This document shows, piece by piece, positions 11,260 to 21,038 of a stretch of DNA of 64,000 bases; position 1 is the stretch's first letter, and each line of letters opens with the position of its first letter. The notes under the pieces are model-generated. The model did no database searches. It was not told the DNA's origin and was given only the letters and a program-made list of their open reading frames with translations. Position numbers and translations under genes: made by a program. Source of the stretch: Leguminivora glycinivorella (taxonomy: Eukaryota; Arthropoda; Insecta; Lepidoptera; Tortricidae); NCBI RefSeq assembly GCF_023078275.1, contig NC_062996.1, positions 124,001 to 188,000 of the forward strand, in the 5' to 3' direction.

Positions 11260-11420
11260 ATCCTTTGACAACCGGTTTGGCCTAGCGCATAGTGATCCTG
11301 CCTGCTAAGCCGCGGTCTCGGGTTTGAATACTGGTAAAAGCATTTATTTTTGTGATGAGCACAGATATTTGTTTGAGTCATGGATGTTTTCTATGTATAA
11401 ATAGTTCTATATTATACATG
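11260..11420 (+). mobile_element. tRNA-derived SINE
   Basis: Box A-like 'tggcctagcgcatagtgatc' and box B-like 'gggtttgaatactgg', followed by the family tag 'gcatttatttttgtgatgag', 'cacagatatttgtttgagtc' and a short AT tail. Related copies occur at 24,655, 25,555, 55,789, 56,180, 56,865 and 57,755. Confidence 0.7.
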
Positions 11421-11501
11421 GTGTGAAATTTAATTGGTAATATTGACCAATAATGTAGATTCCTTTGACATTTGCTTTAATTTGTTATATTTCTGTTTCA
11501 G

Positions 11502-11594
11502 CTCCCACAACCATGGATGACAGTACTAAAACTCCTGCAATTGCCTCATCATCCAAACTGCAGACCCCAGAGGCAACAACCCAAATTACAATGA
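11502..11594 (+). CDS. Linker micro-exon 3 of the THAP9-like gene
   Basis: 93 bp, acceptor 'tttcag', donor gtaagt, phase 1 at both ends, open in the frame set by the end of exon 2. It encodes a Thr/Ser/Pro/Ala-rich segment (APTTMDDSTKTP..). Its 5' border 'cag|ctcc' is shared with other micro-exons of this window. Confidence 0.6.
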   Translation, partial: LPQPWMTVLKLLQLPHHPNCRPQRQQPKLQ

Positions 11595-11744
11595 GTAAGT
11601 TGAGTTAATTATAAAAAAAACCGGCAAAGTGCGAGTCGGACTCGCACACCGAGGGTTCCGTACAAATTTTAAATAGTCTCATGTTACTACTAAAATAGTA
11701 CATGTCATACATTAGTTTTTTGGTGGTGCGCGGGGCCGCGGTTT

Positions 11745-12662
11745 TTTCTTTTTTAGGGTTCCGTAGTCAACTAGGAACCCTTATAGTTTCGCCATGTCTG
11801 TCTGTCCGTCCGTCCGTCCGTCCGCGGATAATCTCAGCAACCGTTAGCACTAGAAAGCTGAAATTTGGTACCAATATGTATATCAATTACGCTGACAAAG
11901 TGCTAAAATAAAAAATGGAAAAAATGTTTTATTAGGGAAGCCCCCATATATAAGGTGCTAACAAATTAGTCACGGATATTTTTACGGCTGATAGTACTCC
12001 GCTCCTGGAGTATATTTATGTATGAAACATCATTTTTTTAGAGAAAACTAGGAAACAAATATGCTATGTTAAAACACCCCGTTAATAAAATTATTGATTG
12101 AGACCTCTCTAGACCATGAGAGACACTGTTAAACATCCTGACAGGCAATTACATTACAGAGGATGGTTATTTAGAAAATAAATTAAAATAATTTTTTTTT
12201 TGTTAAGGGTATGAAAACAAAAAAAAACATGATTTTTTTCAGTAATTTCTAGTGGAAGTTCATTGTTTTGATGTTAATTAACGTCCCTTAAAATATCCGT
12301 GACTAATTTGTTAGCACCTTATATGTAAAGTGGGGGCAGATATTTTTTTTTATTCGACCCCAACGTGTGATATATTGTTGGATAGGTATTTAAAAATGAA
12401 TAAGGGTTTACTAAGATCGTTTTTTGATAATATTAATATATTCGGAAATAATTGCTCCTAAAGGAAAAAAAAGTGCGCCCCCCCCCTCTAACTTTTGAAC
12501 CATATGTTTAAAAAATATGAAAAAAATCACAAAAGTAGAACTTAATAAAGAGTTTCTAGGAAAACTATTTTGAACTTGATAGGTTCAGTAGTTTTTGAGA
12601 AACATACGGAAAACTACGGAACCCTACACTGATTGTGGCCCGACACGCTCTTGGCCGGTTTT
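11745..12662 (+). repeat. (GTCC)n-containing interspersed repeat, copy 1, with nested MITE
   Basis: Starts 'tttttagggttccgtagtca', runs through a short (GTCC) tract, 'ataatctcagcaaccgttag', and ends 'gaccgg'-like 'acgctcttggccggtttttt'. Other copies lie at 16,990-17,597 (+), 48,265-48,797 (+) and 48,893-49,440 (-). The family is noncoding. This copy is split by the element at 11,951-12,321. Confidence 0.8.
11951..12321. mobile_element. 371-bp TIR MITE nested in the (GTCC)n repeat
   Basis: Identical inverted ends of about 32 bp (taaggtgctaacaaattagt.. at left and its complement ending gcacctta at right) are flanked by TA. Other copies of the host repeat read straight through this point ('accccccctacatgtaaagt'). 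Noncoding. Confidence 0.75.
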
Positions 12663-13280
12663 TTGTCTGTTTCTTTTGTTGTTTTTCCTTTTGTGTTTCT
12701 GTTTTGGTGCTTGCCTTTTCGTTTTGCCACAAGTGAAGGACTTTTGGGTTTGGGGTAGTGATTTTTGGTCTGAGTAGTTTGCTTCATGCATTAGTAGTTC
12801 CCTTAGTGGTAATAGTGGACATTAAGTTTGACTTTTACGTTTAAAAAAACATACAGACGAATGGAGAACCCCTTCCCTTGAAATTTGGAAGGCGGTTAAA
12901 AAAGTGTTCCGCGTGGGAGCACTGTCTGTCTGTTTAGCGACATCTCTCGGCGAATACGCTTAAAAAAATTGCGCAACCTGTGTAGTACAGATCTAACGCG
13001 AAAAGAATTTCCTTCGTATTTTTACGGAAACGTACGAACGTGTTATGCTATTTCAGCCAGTCTCAGTACAATCCGTACTGACATTGTCTGAACTAGCATG
13101 ACCAATGCGAACGTTTCCGTAAAAAAAGAAATGAAAAGCTTTTTGTACTACATCTGTACATTAGTTTTTCAGGGATAATTTTTTTTATAATGTCAATCGA
13201 ATTCAACAGTTTTTATTTTATTTAAAAGAAAGTGAACGTAAAATCTATTTGAAGTATTATAAACATTGGCAAGGGTGGTT
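12663..13280 (+). other. Intron 3 continuation without recognised feature
   Basis: Low-complexity T-rich DNA then mixed sequence. Part resembles moderately repetitive lepidopteran DNA, but I see no frame or inverted repeat worth naming. The last 8 bases (gggtggtt) are the target duplication of the next element. Confidence 0.4.
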
Positions 13281-14061
13281 CAAAGACCTTTACAGGGGAC
13301 AGCTCAATCACATTTTTTGCCATACGAAATTAAACCTTATTACTGAAACAGAAAGTCGATCGTATCAGACTAGCGAAAACGGTCCACATGAGAGGGCATT
13401 GTTTGGGCTGGTGTCCCTCTCGCACGTGTTGCCAGTGTTAATGAGGTTCCCATATTAGTAGTATTTTTATGTGTATATTACCTGACTTTATAACTTCTTA
13501 TTTTATTTTAATGTTATGTTCAAACTAGGGTTTCGATATATTTCAAAAAATTTGAACATAATTATAATGTAATTATTTTGATGCCAGTAAATCAAAGATT
13601 TGTATAATTAAAAAATACTTTCAATTGGGTGTTAGTAGATTTAGTAGTAAGGGTTGTTTCACACGTACCACAACCACACCACGTCGCAGCGTTAAAATGC
13701 GGTCAAGCAGTGGTTACGTGTGAATTGTACTATTTATTAAACATACAAAATATGCGCCCGACCACGTGTTGTGGTTGTGGTGTGGTTGTGGTACGTGTGA
13801 ATTGTACTATTTATTAAACATACAAAATATGCGCCCGACCACGTGTTGTGGTTGTGGTTGTCGTGTGGTTGTGGTACGTGTGAAACAACCCTAACTTTGA
13901 AAATTGACTGGTATCCCCAATTTATGACAGTGATGACGTCACTGAATAATGTTGACATTGTCAGCAAGTGCGAGAGGGACACCAGCCCAAACAATTACCT
14001 CTCATGTGGACACACTTTTTGACCTAACTAAACAATCTAGTTTAATAATTCTAAATCTATG
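13281..14061 (-). mobile_element. M1 hAT-like MITE with perfect 8-bp TSD
   Basis: Ends caaagacc.. and ..aaatctatg (complement cataga) are flanked by GGGTGGTT at 13,273-13,280 and 14,062-14,069. Eight-base duplications and CAnnG ends are hAT hallmarks. Subterminal inverted boxes: 'ccctctcgcac' side and 'gtgcgagaggg' side, each next to 'ccacatgagagg'. It contains the 241-bp insertion at 13,651-13,891. Without that insertion the element is about 540 bp, the family's usual size. Confidence 0.85.
13651..13891. mobile_element. PIF/Harbinger-like MITE, TAA target site
   Basis: TIR 'gggttgtttcacacgtacca' and its perfect complement at the right end are flanked by TAA (13,648-13,650 and 13,892-13,894). 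Removing it restores 'gtagtaactttgaa' of M1. Internally a segment of about 70 bp (acgtgtgaattgtactattt.. to ..gttgtggttgtgg) is tandemly doubled. Confidence 0.8.
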
Positions 14062-14141
14062 GGGTGGTTAAATTGAAAATTAAAATCTGAAAGGTTTCTT
14101 TGTTATTTAAAATGTACAGTATTGGATTTCATGTTTTTCAG

Positions 14142-14222
14142 CTTCATCACCAATTCCCATGGAAGAGGTCCCTGCTGCACCCGTGCTAGCTGCATGTAGC
14201 ACAACGCCGGCACTCGTCAAAG
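14142..14222 (+). CDS. Linker micro-exon 4 of the THAP9-like gene
   Basis: 81 bp, acceptor 'ttttcag', donor gtaata, phase 1/1. It encodes a Pro/Ala/Ser-rich segment (SSPIPMEEVPAAP..). An M1 MITE with a perfect TSD ends 73 bp upstream. Confidence 0.6.
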
Positions 14223-14535
14223 GTAATATTAATACTTGATCATACATCACAAAATGTAGGATGTATATGTAAGTACATTAAAATAGATGACATTTGATGA
14301 AGTGGAACTACTGATCATGATATTGATGACGAAATGTTAAACTATCTGGGGGCACGGCAGTGCCCCTGCCAAGTCGAGCAAAAAGAGGCACGGCCTAATA
14401 CCATAATAGCTAGCCAAAGGTTCTTAATTTTGTCCCTCACTGGCTGACTGACATATTACGATCATCAATGATTATAAGGCAGCGTTCCCACTTAAGCGTC
14501 GCGTGTCTCGGGGCGCGCAACGGACGTCTCCGCCA

Positions 14536-14710
14536 CGCCGCCTGAATGTAATTCAAAAAACGTCTCCTCAGTACATTTTGTATAGGAAGGACGTAAGACG
14601 CGCCCCAGGTGGCGTGGCGGCGGCGTGGCGCGCGCCGCGCCGCCCGCGTCTTACGTCCTTCCTATACAAAATGTACTGAGGAGACGTTTTTGAATTACAT
14701 TCAGGCGGCG
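14536..14710. mobile_element. Foldback MITE with about 66-bp arms
   Basis: Left arm 14,536-14,602 and right arm 14,645-14,710 are near-perfect complements (cgccgcctgaatgtaattca.. versus ..gaattacattcaggcggcg). The 42-bp loop is extremely GC-rich. Shorter complementary GC-rich tracts continue outward. It sits in intron 4 of the THAP9-like gene. Confidence 0.7.
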
Positions 14711-14819
14711 TGGCGCGGACGTCCGTTCCGCACCTCAGGACATGCGTCTCTTAGATGTGGCCGGTCCCTAAGACACTTGGATTGGACTTAGTTACGCAAA
14801 AACATTTAAATCCACTTGT

Positions 14820-14911
14820 ATAGTCGACTACAAAGAGATGTATCCATTTTTTCTCCTTATTACAATGCAATAAGGTGAAAAAGTGGATACATCTCTTTGT
14901 AGTCGACTGTA
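14820..14911. repeat. About 90-bp near-perfect palindrome
   Basis: 'agtcgactacaaagagatgt' at left and its complement 'acatctctttgtagtcgact' at right. The pairing continues through 'atccatttttt' and 'cttatt..aataag' almost to the centre. Likely a small MITE; no clear TSD. Confidence 0.65.
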
Positions 14912-15864
14912 CAAAATCTAGTACACTTGGAAGCTTCAAATTTAGAATACAGTTAGTGTTTAGTATATACATCACATAAAAATCTAAAAATGTTGCAATT
15001 TCAGTCCAGGTTTTCAGATACACCAACTGCATAAATAACTTTGTAATATCATTGATATAGGATTACCCAGTTATATTTTTGCAGTGAATAAATCAGTGTA
15101 CCTGTCTACGTAATAATATTATGTACCTAAGATGACTCGTGTGGTGACGGGTTAAGAATCTGACCACCCACTTTCCTCCCATGGGTATCGTAGAAGTCGA
15201 CTGTGGGATATGGGTTCCATTTGTTTTCTACAAAAAGAATGAGATCCCATCAAAAACAAAACTTGTAAAAAAAGCAAGTCTCGCCACTCATTTCTTCTGG
15301 CGTAAAAAGTTGTGAGATCCTTGTTAAATACCAAGTTGGTTAAGGTATTCAGTCCCTACTTAAAGACCTTCTGCCATAAGTTATTATGTAGGGTATTGGC
15401 TACGTGCACGACAATTACGCCCACTACCATGTGAACTTGAAGTGGAAAATGTCAAAAAATGACATATAAACATACATATATTTTAACGATTTTTCGTTAA
15501 TTTTTTTATACTACGTCGGTGGCAAACAAGCATACGGCCCGCCTGATGTAAAGCGGTCACCGTAACCTATGGACGCCTGCAACTCAAACAGTGTTACATG
15601 CGCGTTGCCACCCCATTAGAAACCTTCCTTTTGCTGTGTTAAGTACACAGCAAAAGCCGCTGCCGAGTGATGTGTGTTAAGTACACAGCAAAAAGGAGTG
15701 TACAAGTTCTAAGGATGGTTCGGGTTGCCAACGACTCAAAGGACAATAGACGGAACAAGTTAGTAATTTTAAATAAATCGAATAACAAGAGCTACTATTT
15801 CACGTGTAATTTAGGTAGATAGATTATAAAGACATGGATATAATAATAAAAATCAGTTTCCAAA

Positions 15865-15907
15865 GCATTACTCACGGTATAATGGAAGTTTATACCGTGA
15901 GTAATGC
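15865..15907. repeat. Perfect 18-bp hairpin
   Basis: 'gcattactcacggtataa', a 7-base loop, then the exact complement. Inside the 1.76-kb foldback element. Could be a tiny palindromic insertion. Confidence 0.7.
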
Positions 15908-16249
15908 TGTGTAAACTGACCACAGAAAAAGGCAATAATTTGGTGCTGGCAGGACATATAAGGAATCTTGAAGAACATAGGAGTAATGGTAGAAGTTCTA
16001 CGAGCGAGTGATATAGTATTCGCTAAACCTCCGTCCCGTTAATGCCATATAAAACAAGTCTAAACGTATGTACCAATTCATGTCCGCGGCCGCAGAAATA
16101 TCCGACACGGGCCTATTCCCAGGCCAGGCCTGAACCTTTAAGCATAATCTTTTACGGTAGGGAAAATACTAACAGCGTATTGATCAATATTAGGTAAACA
16201 AAGCTTAAATATAATTTATTATAATGTTTTGTTTTGACATATAACTTAC

Positions 16250-16388
16250 GTTTTCTTTTCACGGTAGCTATCTTGATCCAATTTCCAGTGTGCTCTAAGA
16301 AATGCATAGAACGTGCAACGACTATTAAATTTATGCCATTATTTTTACAATTAACAACAAAACAACATTGGTGGCCCATTTCAAACAT
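16250..16388 (-). CDS. THAP-like first exon inside the foldback element
   Basis: Read from 16,388 downward: MFEMGHQCCFVVNCKNNG.., then 'MHFLEHTGNWIKIATVKRK' and a donor cgtaagt after 16,250. C-x4-5-C near the start, a tryptophan followed by an I..A.V.R segment, and a donor at the usual place fit THAP exon 1, though the FP motif is degenerate (FLEH). No second exon was found within the element. It could be the relic of a THAP-bearing transposase (P, Kolobok) that once mobilised the element. Confidence 0.35.
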
Positions 16389-16989
16389 TGCACATTGTAT
16401 TATATTTTATTAGTTTTGATAGATGACAAACCACAATCAGTGTCGATTTTGACCACCGCAAGCACTGCGATCGCTTTGCTTACCCCCTCCATGCACTTCG
16501 CACGAAGCCAATAGCTAACCTAACAAAATCTTGTAGCACTGACTATATAAGTTATATATGGCGAGACTTGCTTTTTTTACAAGTTTTGTTTTTGATGGGA
16601 TTTCATTTTTTTTGTAGAAAACAAATGGAACCCATATCCACAGTCGACTTCTACGATACCCATGGGAGGAAAGTGGGTGGTCAGATTCTTAACCCGTCAC
16701 CACACGAGGCATCTTAGGTACATAATATTATTACATAGACAGATACACTGATTTATTTACTGCAAATATAACTTGGTAATCCTATATATTGATATTACAA
16801 AGGTTTTTTTACGTTTTGTTTTTGATGGGATATACATTTCTATGTATGATTGTTAAGCAAGCTACCTACCATATACTTATATGATATGATCTTCTGAAAA
16901 GACGAAACCATATGTATAGAACGCTTGTTATAGTGTATGTTGGATAGTCAATGGCACACTTATATCATGACATCCCATACATGGGAGTG

Positions 16990-17597
16990 TTTTTAGGGTT
17001 CCGTAGTCAACTAGGAACCCTTATAGTTTCGCCATGTCTGTCTGTCCGTCTGTCCGTCCGTCCGTCCGTCCGTCCGTCCGTCCGTCCGTCCGTCCGTCCG
17101 TCCGTCCGTCCGTCCGTCCGTCCGCGGATAATCTCAGTAACCGTTAGCACTAGAAAGATGAAATTTGGTACCAATGGCAATATGTATATCAATCACGCCG
17201 ACAAAGTGAAAAAATAAAAAATGGAAAAAAATGTTTTATTAGGGTACCCCCCCTACATGTAAAGTGGGGGCTGATATTTTTTTTTCATTCCAACCCCAAC
17301 GTGTGATATGCTGTTGGATAGGTATTTAAAAATGAATAAGGGTTTCCTACGATCGTTTTTTGATAATATTAATATTTTCGGAAATAATCGCTCCTAAAGG
17401 AAAAAAAAGTGCGTCCCCCCCCCCTCTAACTTTTGAACCATATGTTTAAAAAATATGAAAAGAATCACAAAAGTAGAACTTTATAAAGACTTTATAGGAA
17501 AATTGTTTTGAACTTGATAGGTTCAGTAGTTTTTGAGAAAAATACGAATAACTACGGAACCCTACACTGAGCGTGGCCCGACACGCTCTTGGCCGGT
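16990..17597 (+). repeat. (GTCC)n-containing repeat, copy 2
   Basis: Full-length, uninterrupted family member from 'ttttagggttccgtagtcaa' to 'gctcttggccggtttttttt', with the microsatellite expanded (17,033-17,126). Noncoding. Confidence 0.8.
17033..17126. repeat. (GTCC/GTCT)n microsatellite
   Basis: About 23 uninterrupted or nearly uninterrupted tetranucleotides. The other three copies of the repeat in this window have only 3-6 units, so this tract has expanded. Confidence 0.9.
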
Positions 17598-18217
17598 TTT
17601 TTTTTATTCGTATAATAATGGCTTTCTGCTACCAGGGCACTTTGCCAATGTCAAGTAAATTACAGAGATATATAAAACAGTATAGGTAGTTTTTTTGCGA
17701 ACGAGGCCTTCGCGATGCACTGGAGGATAGCTGGAGCAGCAGTACAAAGCATGATGGCGGCCGGGACCACGAACTGCCGAGTGATGTACGTAGAATTGGT
17801 TATTCGTATTCCAAAAGAATTCTTCATTAAATGCACTCTTTGCGCAGGCTATTCACTGCATAATATCCTATCAAACGTATACATTAAACAGCAGAATGCA
17901 AAAATAAAAACATATATCGGAGGACGATCCGCCATGTTCCACGGGTCAAACGAAAGTCCATGGGAGTGTTTATTACTAGTTTTGACTCTGGCAACCTGTC
18001 GCTTGTCACTCAACTGTCATTCGATCACTTCCTCTTTACAGACCGCGTAGGTAACAGCTTTCGTATGTTCAATCTCATATATTTTAAGCTATATACTAAG
18101 TTTCTGATTTTTGTGACAACCTTTACATGTCTGGATTGTAGTAATACACGACTGATAAAGTACTGCGTGGTTTTTCTGTTCAATATCAATCCACTTCCTT
18201 CTACTGCGTGCGTACAT
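17598..18217 (+). other. Intron 4 of the THAP9-like gene, no recognised gene
   Basis: Contains a short GC-rich stretch (17,700-17,790, 'actggaggatagctggagca') that looks like common interspersed DNA. Otherwise unremarkable; open frames here carry no motif. Confidence 0.4.
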
Positions 18218-18344
18218 TCAACCAATTAGAACCCTAGGCCACTCTAGAACTATGTCATAGTGACGTTATAAATCAAATTGTAAGAACACTTACTGCTTGT
18301 CATTTTGACATGGTTGTAGATTGGCCTAGGTTCCAATTGGTTGA
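18218..18344. mobile_element. 127-bp TIR MITE
   Basis: Ends 'tcaaccaattagaaccctag' and 'ttggcctaggttccaattgg' followed by ttga are complementary over about 25 bp with two mismatches. Short, noncoding, 44 bp upstream of micro-exon 5. Target duplication uncertain (GTAC nearby on both sides). Confidence 0.6.
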
Positions 18345-18388
18345 CTGTACCTGACCGGATCTCTGATTCTATGCACAACATATTTCAG

Positions 18389-18484
18389 CTTCAGCGCCAA
18401 ACCGTGAAGAGGATGTGGCACTAGTAATACCACCTCCAGGAAGCAAAACCCCTCTTGCGACATCCACAAGGCAAAATGTACTTT
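18389..18484 (+). CDS. Linker micro-exon 5 of the THAP9-like gene
   Basis: 96 bp, acceptor 'atttcag', donor gtaagt, phase 1/1. It encodes ASAPNREEDVALVIPPPGSK.., a Pro-rich linker. Starts 'cag|cttc' like exon 4. Confidence 0.6.
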
Positions 18485-19195
18485 GTAAGTATTTTCGTAT
18501 TTCTTAAGAGCACGGTGAGCAGTCCTTAAAACCATGTTTAATAAACGGGTCTCTATTGGTTCCCATGTTTTTTGAAGTCCGATTTTTACTATCCATAATG
18601 TTTTCCGTCATATTATCACTAGTCATAAAATTAAACGTTAGAAATTGTAGTTCCGATTTTTGAGTCATAATTATTGTTTAGTCATAAATAGTTAGTCTGG
18701 CTGCGGCTGTCGCGAGTTATACATTCGTGTAAATCCTCCTTACCTCCCTTGTTGCACAATTGTACTTTTTTTTCATTGTTTTGATGGATTTTTTCTTATA
18801 ATAAGTAGTATAATTTGCATACAAAAAACCCAACTATTGGGCCGCCTGTCACTGAATGTGTTAAGATCCTAATGCCGTAAAGGTCGTTATACATACCCGA
18901 TTTAATTTATTTTGGTACTTAGTTGTATTTCATGACGGATGGTAAATATGAAGTTGAAGGTGGATGGATACAAGGGTACTGGGACTGGGGTGGGGGTGGA
19001 TGGGTAAGGGTACAGATGGATGGAATGTGTGGAGAATGATATGAGAGTGAAGGGTATTAGTATGGAAATGACGGCTGATAAGAGAGGAATGGAAGAAGAA
19101 AATTTACTGCGCCGACCCCAAGTAACTGGGTGACAATCACCACAAAAATTAAGAAAATATGTAGTACAGGTATATATTGCAACTATCTGTTTCAG

Positions 19196-19279
19196 CTCCG
19201 TCACCCATACTGATGAAGAAAAAACAGGCTCATGTGCCTAAGTTGGATGCTGCGTCGACCACCAAGGAAACATTAATGG
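19196..19279 (+). CDS. Linker micro-exon 6 of the THAP9-like gene
   Basis: 84 bp, acceptor 'gtttcag', donor gtaaga, phase 1/1. It encodes SPSPILMKKKQAHVPKL.. with a short basic patch (KKK) that could serve as a nuclear signal. The next intron is only 132 bp. Confidence 0.6.
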
Positions 19280-19411
19280 GTAAGATTTCCTACCCTACAC
19301 GTACAAGTGTGCTTGTAAGGATGCGAATCAAAGAATATAAAGGAGTAGTTTAGCTATGTCTTATGATAACCTCGTTCTATTTTACAAATGTGATGTTTTT
19401 CTTTTTTGCAG

Positions 19412-20112
19412 ATTGGGATAAGTCTAAAGAAAATTGATAAGACAACTTAACAAAGTCAAATCAACCGTTAGGTCACTGAAGCGTAACGCGATCCTCCTAG
19501 ACCGCCTCGAATCGAAATCGTCAATGGTAAAGGAAATTGTGCAATTGGCGTTGAAAAACCAAAAAAGAAAACCCAAGGGTCGTCGCTGGACGAAAAAATA
19601 CAAAATAGCATGTTTATCTATATTAAAACGATCACCCAAGGCATATGGGTATTTGAGGCACTTGATGCCGTTACCGAGTATTAAAACACTTCAGAATATT
19701 TTAAAGAATGTTCCCATGGACACGGGAATAAATCAAAAAGTGATTGAACACTTAAAAAAAATATCTCCTACCTACGGGGGTGACAGATACTGCTGTTTGC
19801 TTTTCGACGAGATGGCGATAAAACCAAGATTAAATTATAACGTCGGCAAAGATAATGTAGAGGGATATGTTGACATGGGCGAGGACCAAAGGACACCAGT
19901 AGGCCTAGCACATGATGGCCGCGAGAGTATGTCGCCGCGAGATAGACTACCCGTCCTTATGTCATTAATAGAATTAGAAGAAGACGTGTGCTCTATCTCG
20001 CGGCGACATACTCTCGCGGCCATCATGTGCTAGACCTACAGAGATGGCAAATCATGCCTTAGTTTTTATGCTATGTCATAATTTATCAAAATATCCTATT
20101 TACGATATTTAA
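19412..20112 (+). pseudogene. P-element-type transposase core, split by a MITE
   Basis: After acceptor 'ttttttgcag' the spliced frame reads DWDKSKEN and stops. One base away the frame runs open from 19,434 to the MITE (19,899). It has the family's landmarks: a leucine/lysine-rich helix (IRQLNKVK..), KYKIACLSILKRSPKAYGYL (the 'SPKAY' motif), then LLFDEMAIK (the DE-M acidic site) and GYVDMG. The frame stops inside the MITE at 20,031-20,033. The transposase reading resumes directly behind the MITE at 20,041 with NHALVFM, as in THAP9/P transposases, and ends at a TAA at 20,110-20,112. Confidence 0.8.
19899..20039. mobile_element. 141-bp palindromic MITE, copy 2, disrupting the transposase
   Basis: Same element as 10,877-11,017 with cleaner arms ('tagcacatgatggccgcgag' / 'ctcgcggccatcatgtgcta'). 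The coding sequence joins as aca-cca | gag-atg-gca when 142 bp (19,899-20,040) are removed. This shows an insertion with a 1-2 bp target repeat, and it also shifts the frame by one. Confidence 0.85.
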
Positions 20113-21038
20113 AGTTCTTTCTCTTCATGTCTCATTGTCTTAGGACGCCTTGTAGATTCAATCTTATTTCTTTTTTTGGGAACATAAAAATATACAAAAA
20201 AAATCTAGGAATAAGACCTAATTAAATCGATTTTTCGACCCTAACAACCACTATACATAGCACATCATAATCGTTAGTAGCCGTTTTGAGATCCTATATA
20301 TATACACACATATGTATACGAGATAGAATAACTACTTATTTAACGTAATTTCTTTAGAAACCAGTGTAGCAATTTTACCAATAACATACCCCCTTAGTTA
20401 AAAATATTCGAATATCAAGTCAAGCTAGGCAGTCAGAACTGCTTGGAGCTCATGAATAGGAAAAAAATAAGTGTATAATGTTCAATCTTCTTGTTTTAAT
20501 TAACACTAAATAATTAGTCAACTGTAGTGGTGCAATTTGTATTAGTATAGTCCGATACATTTTAGTTACACATTTTGAAACATGAAACTAGACAGAGAAT
20601 CGTAAGTGGAATCACTGGAAATATCCTATCAATTGCGTATTTTTAAGAGTACAGAAATCATAACAAAGCTACCAGTTAAAAATACGTATCTACACGCCTG
20701 TTTGTTTTGTATATTGGTATTTTTGTTGTTAATTTCAAGATAACATAATTGCACATAAAGTGGGGAAATACCAATTATCTGTCAAGTTCTATCGTAAAGG
20801 TTTGACGGATAGAACTTTACTTTTTGCAGATTTTAATAAACAAAGTTAGATATAATGCCTATAATTTTAAGAAAGTACTGAACAAAACATAATAATGTAA
20901 TTATGTATGCGCCACCCATAAGAGTGCTATTTTTCAACAAGTTTACTTCCTTTTGAGCAAGTGAAGTTAGATTAATGTCTTTTATTACCCACACAGGTTT
21001 CAATGTAATTTAGTTTAATTTTTATTTATGAATTTGAA
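20113..21038. other. AT-rich intergenic stretch
   Basis: No reading frame, inverted repeat or family match recognised. The remainder of a P-type transposase, expected after 20,112, is not visible. Confidence 0.5.

Larger units (their letters stand above)
15039..16802. mobile_element. 1.76-kb foldback (long-TIR) element
   Basis: Left arm 15,039-15,295 and right arm 16,560-16,802 are inverted copies of about 250 bp with scattered differences (outer ends ctttgtaatatcat.., inner ends ..gcaagtctcgcc). The interior of about 1.26 kb holds a 43-bp hairpin, a common lepidopteran repeat ('ggcaaacaagcatacggccc', about 15,520-15,610) and a THAP-like exon on the minus strand. Target duplication unclear. 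Confidence 0.7.
9915..20112 (+). pseudogene. THAP9 / P-element-type transposase gene, fossil, seven exons
   Basis: The order of parts is that of THAP9 and P-element-like proteins: THAP DNA-binding domain (exons 9,915-10,006 and 10,473-10,695), a Ser/Pro/Thr-rich linker in four micro-exons, then the RNase H-like transposase region (19,412 onward). All introns have GT..AG borders and, after exon 2, all are phase 1. Three lesions are visible: a frameshift in exon 2, a 1-base frameshift near 19,432, and a palindromic MITE at 19,899-20,040. Coding similarity ends at 20,112, so the C-terminal part of the transposase is missing. The gene cannot make a full transposase as it stands. Whether a host gene was domesticated before decay cannot be told here. 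Confidence 0.7.

Noticed and set aside
16951..17217. 88-codon frame rich in S-V-R-P repeats, and its antisense T-D-G-R repeats
   Set aside because: Translation of the (GTCC)n microsatellite.
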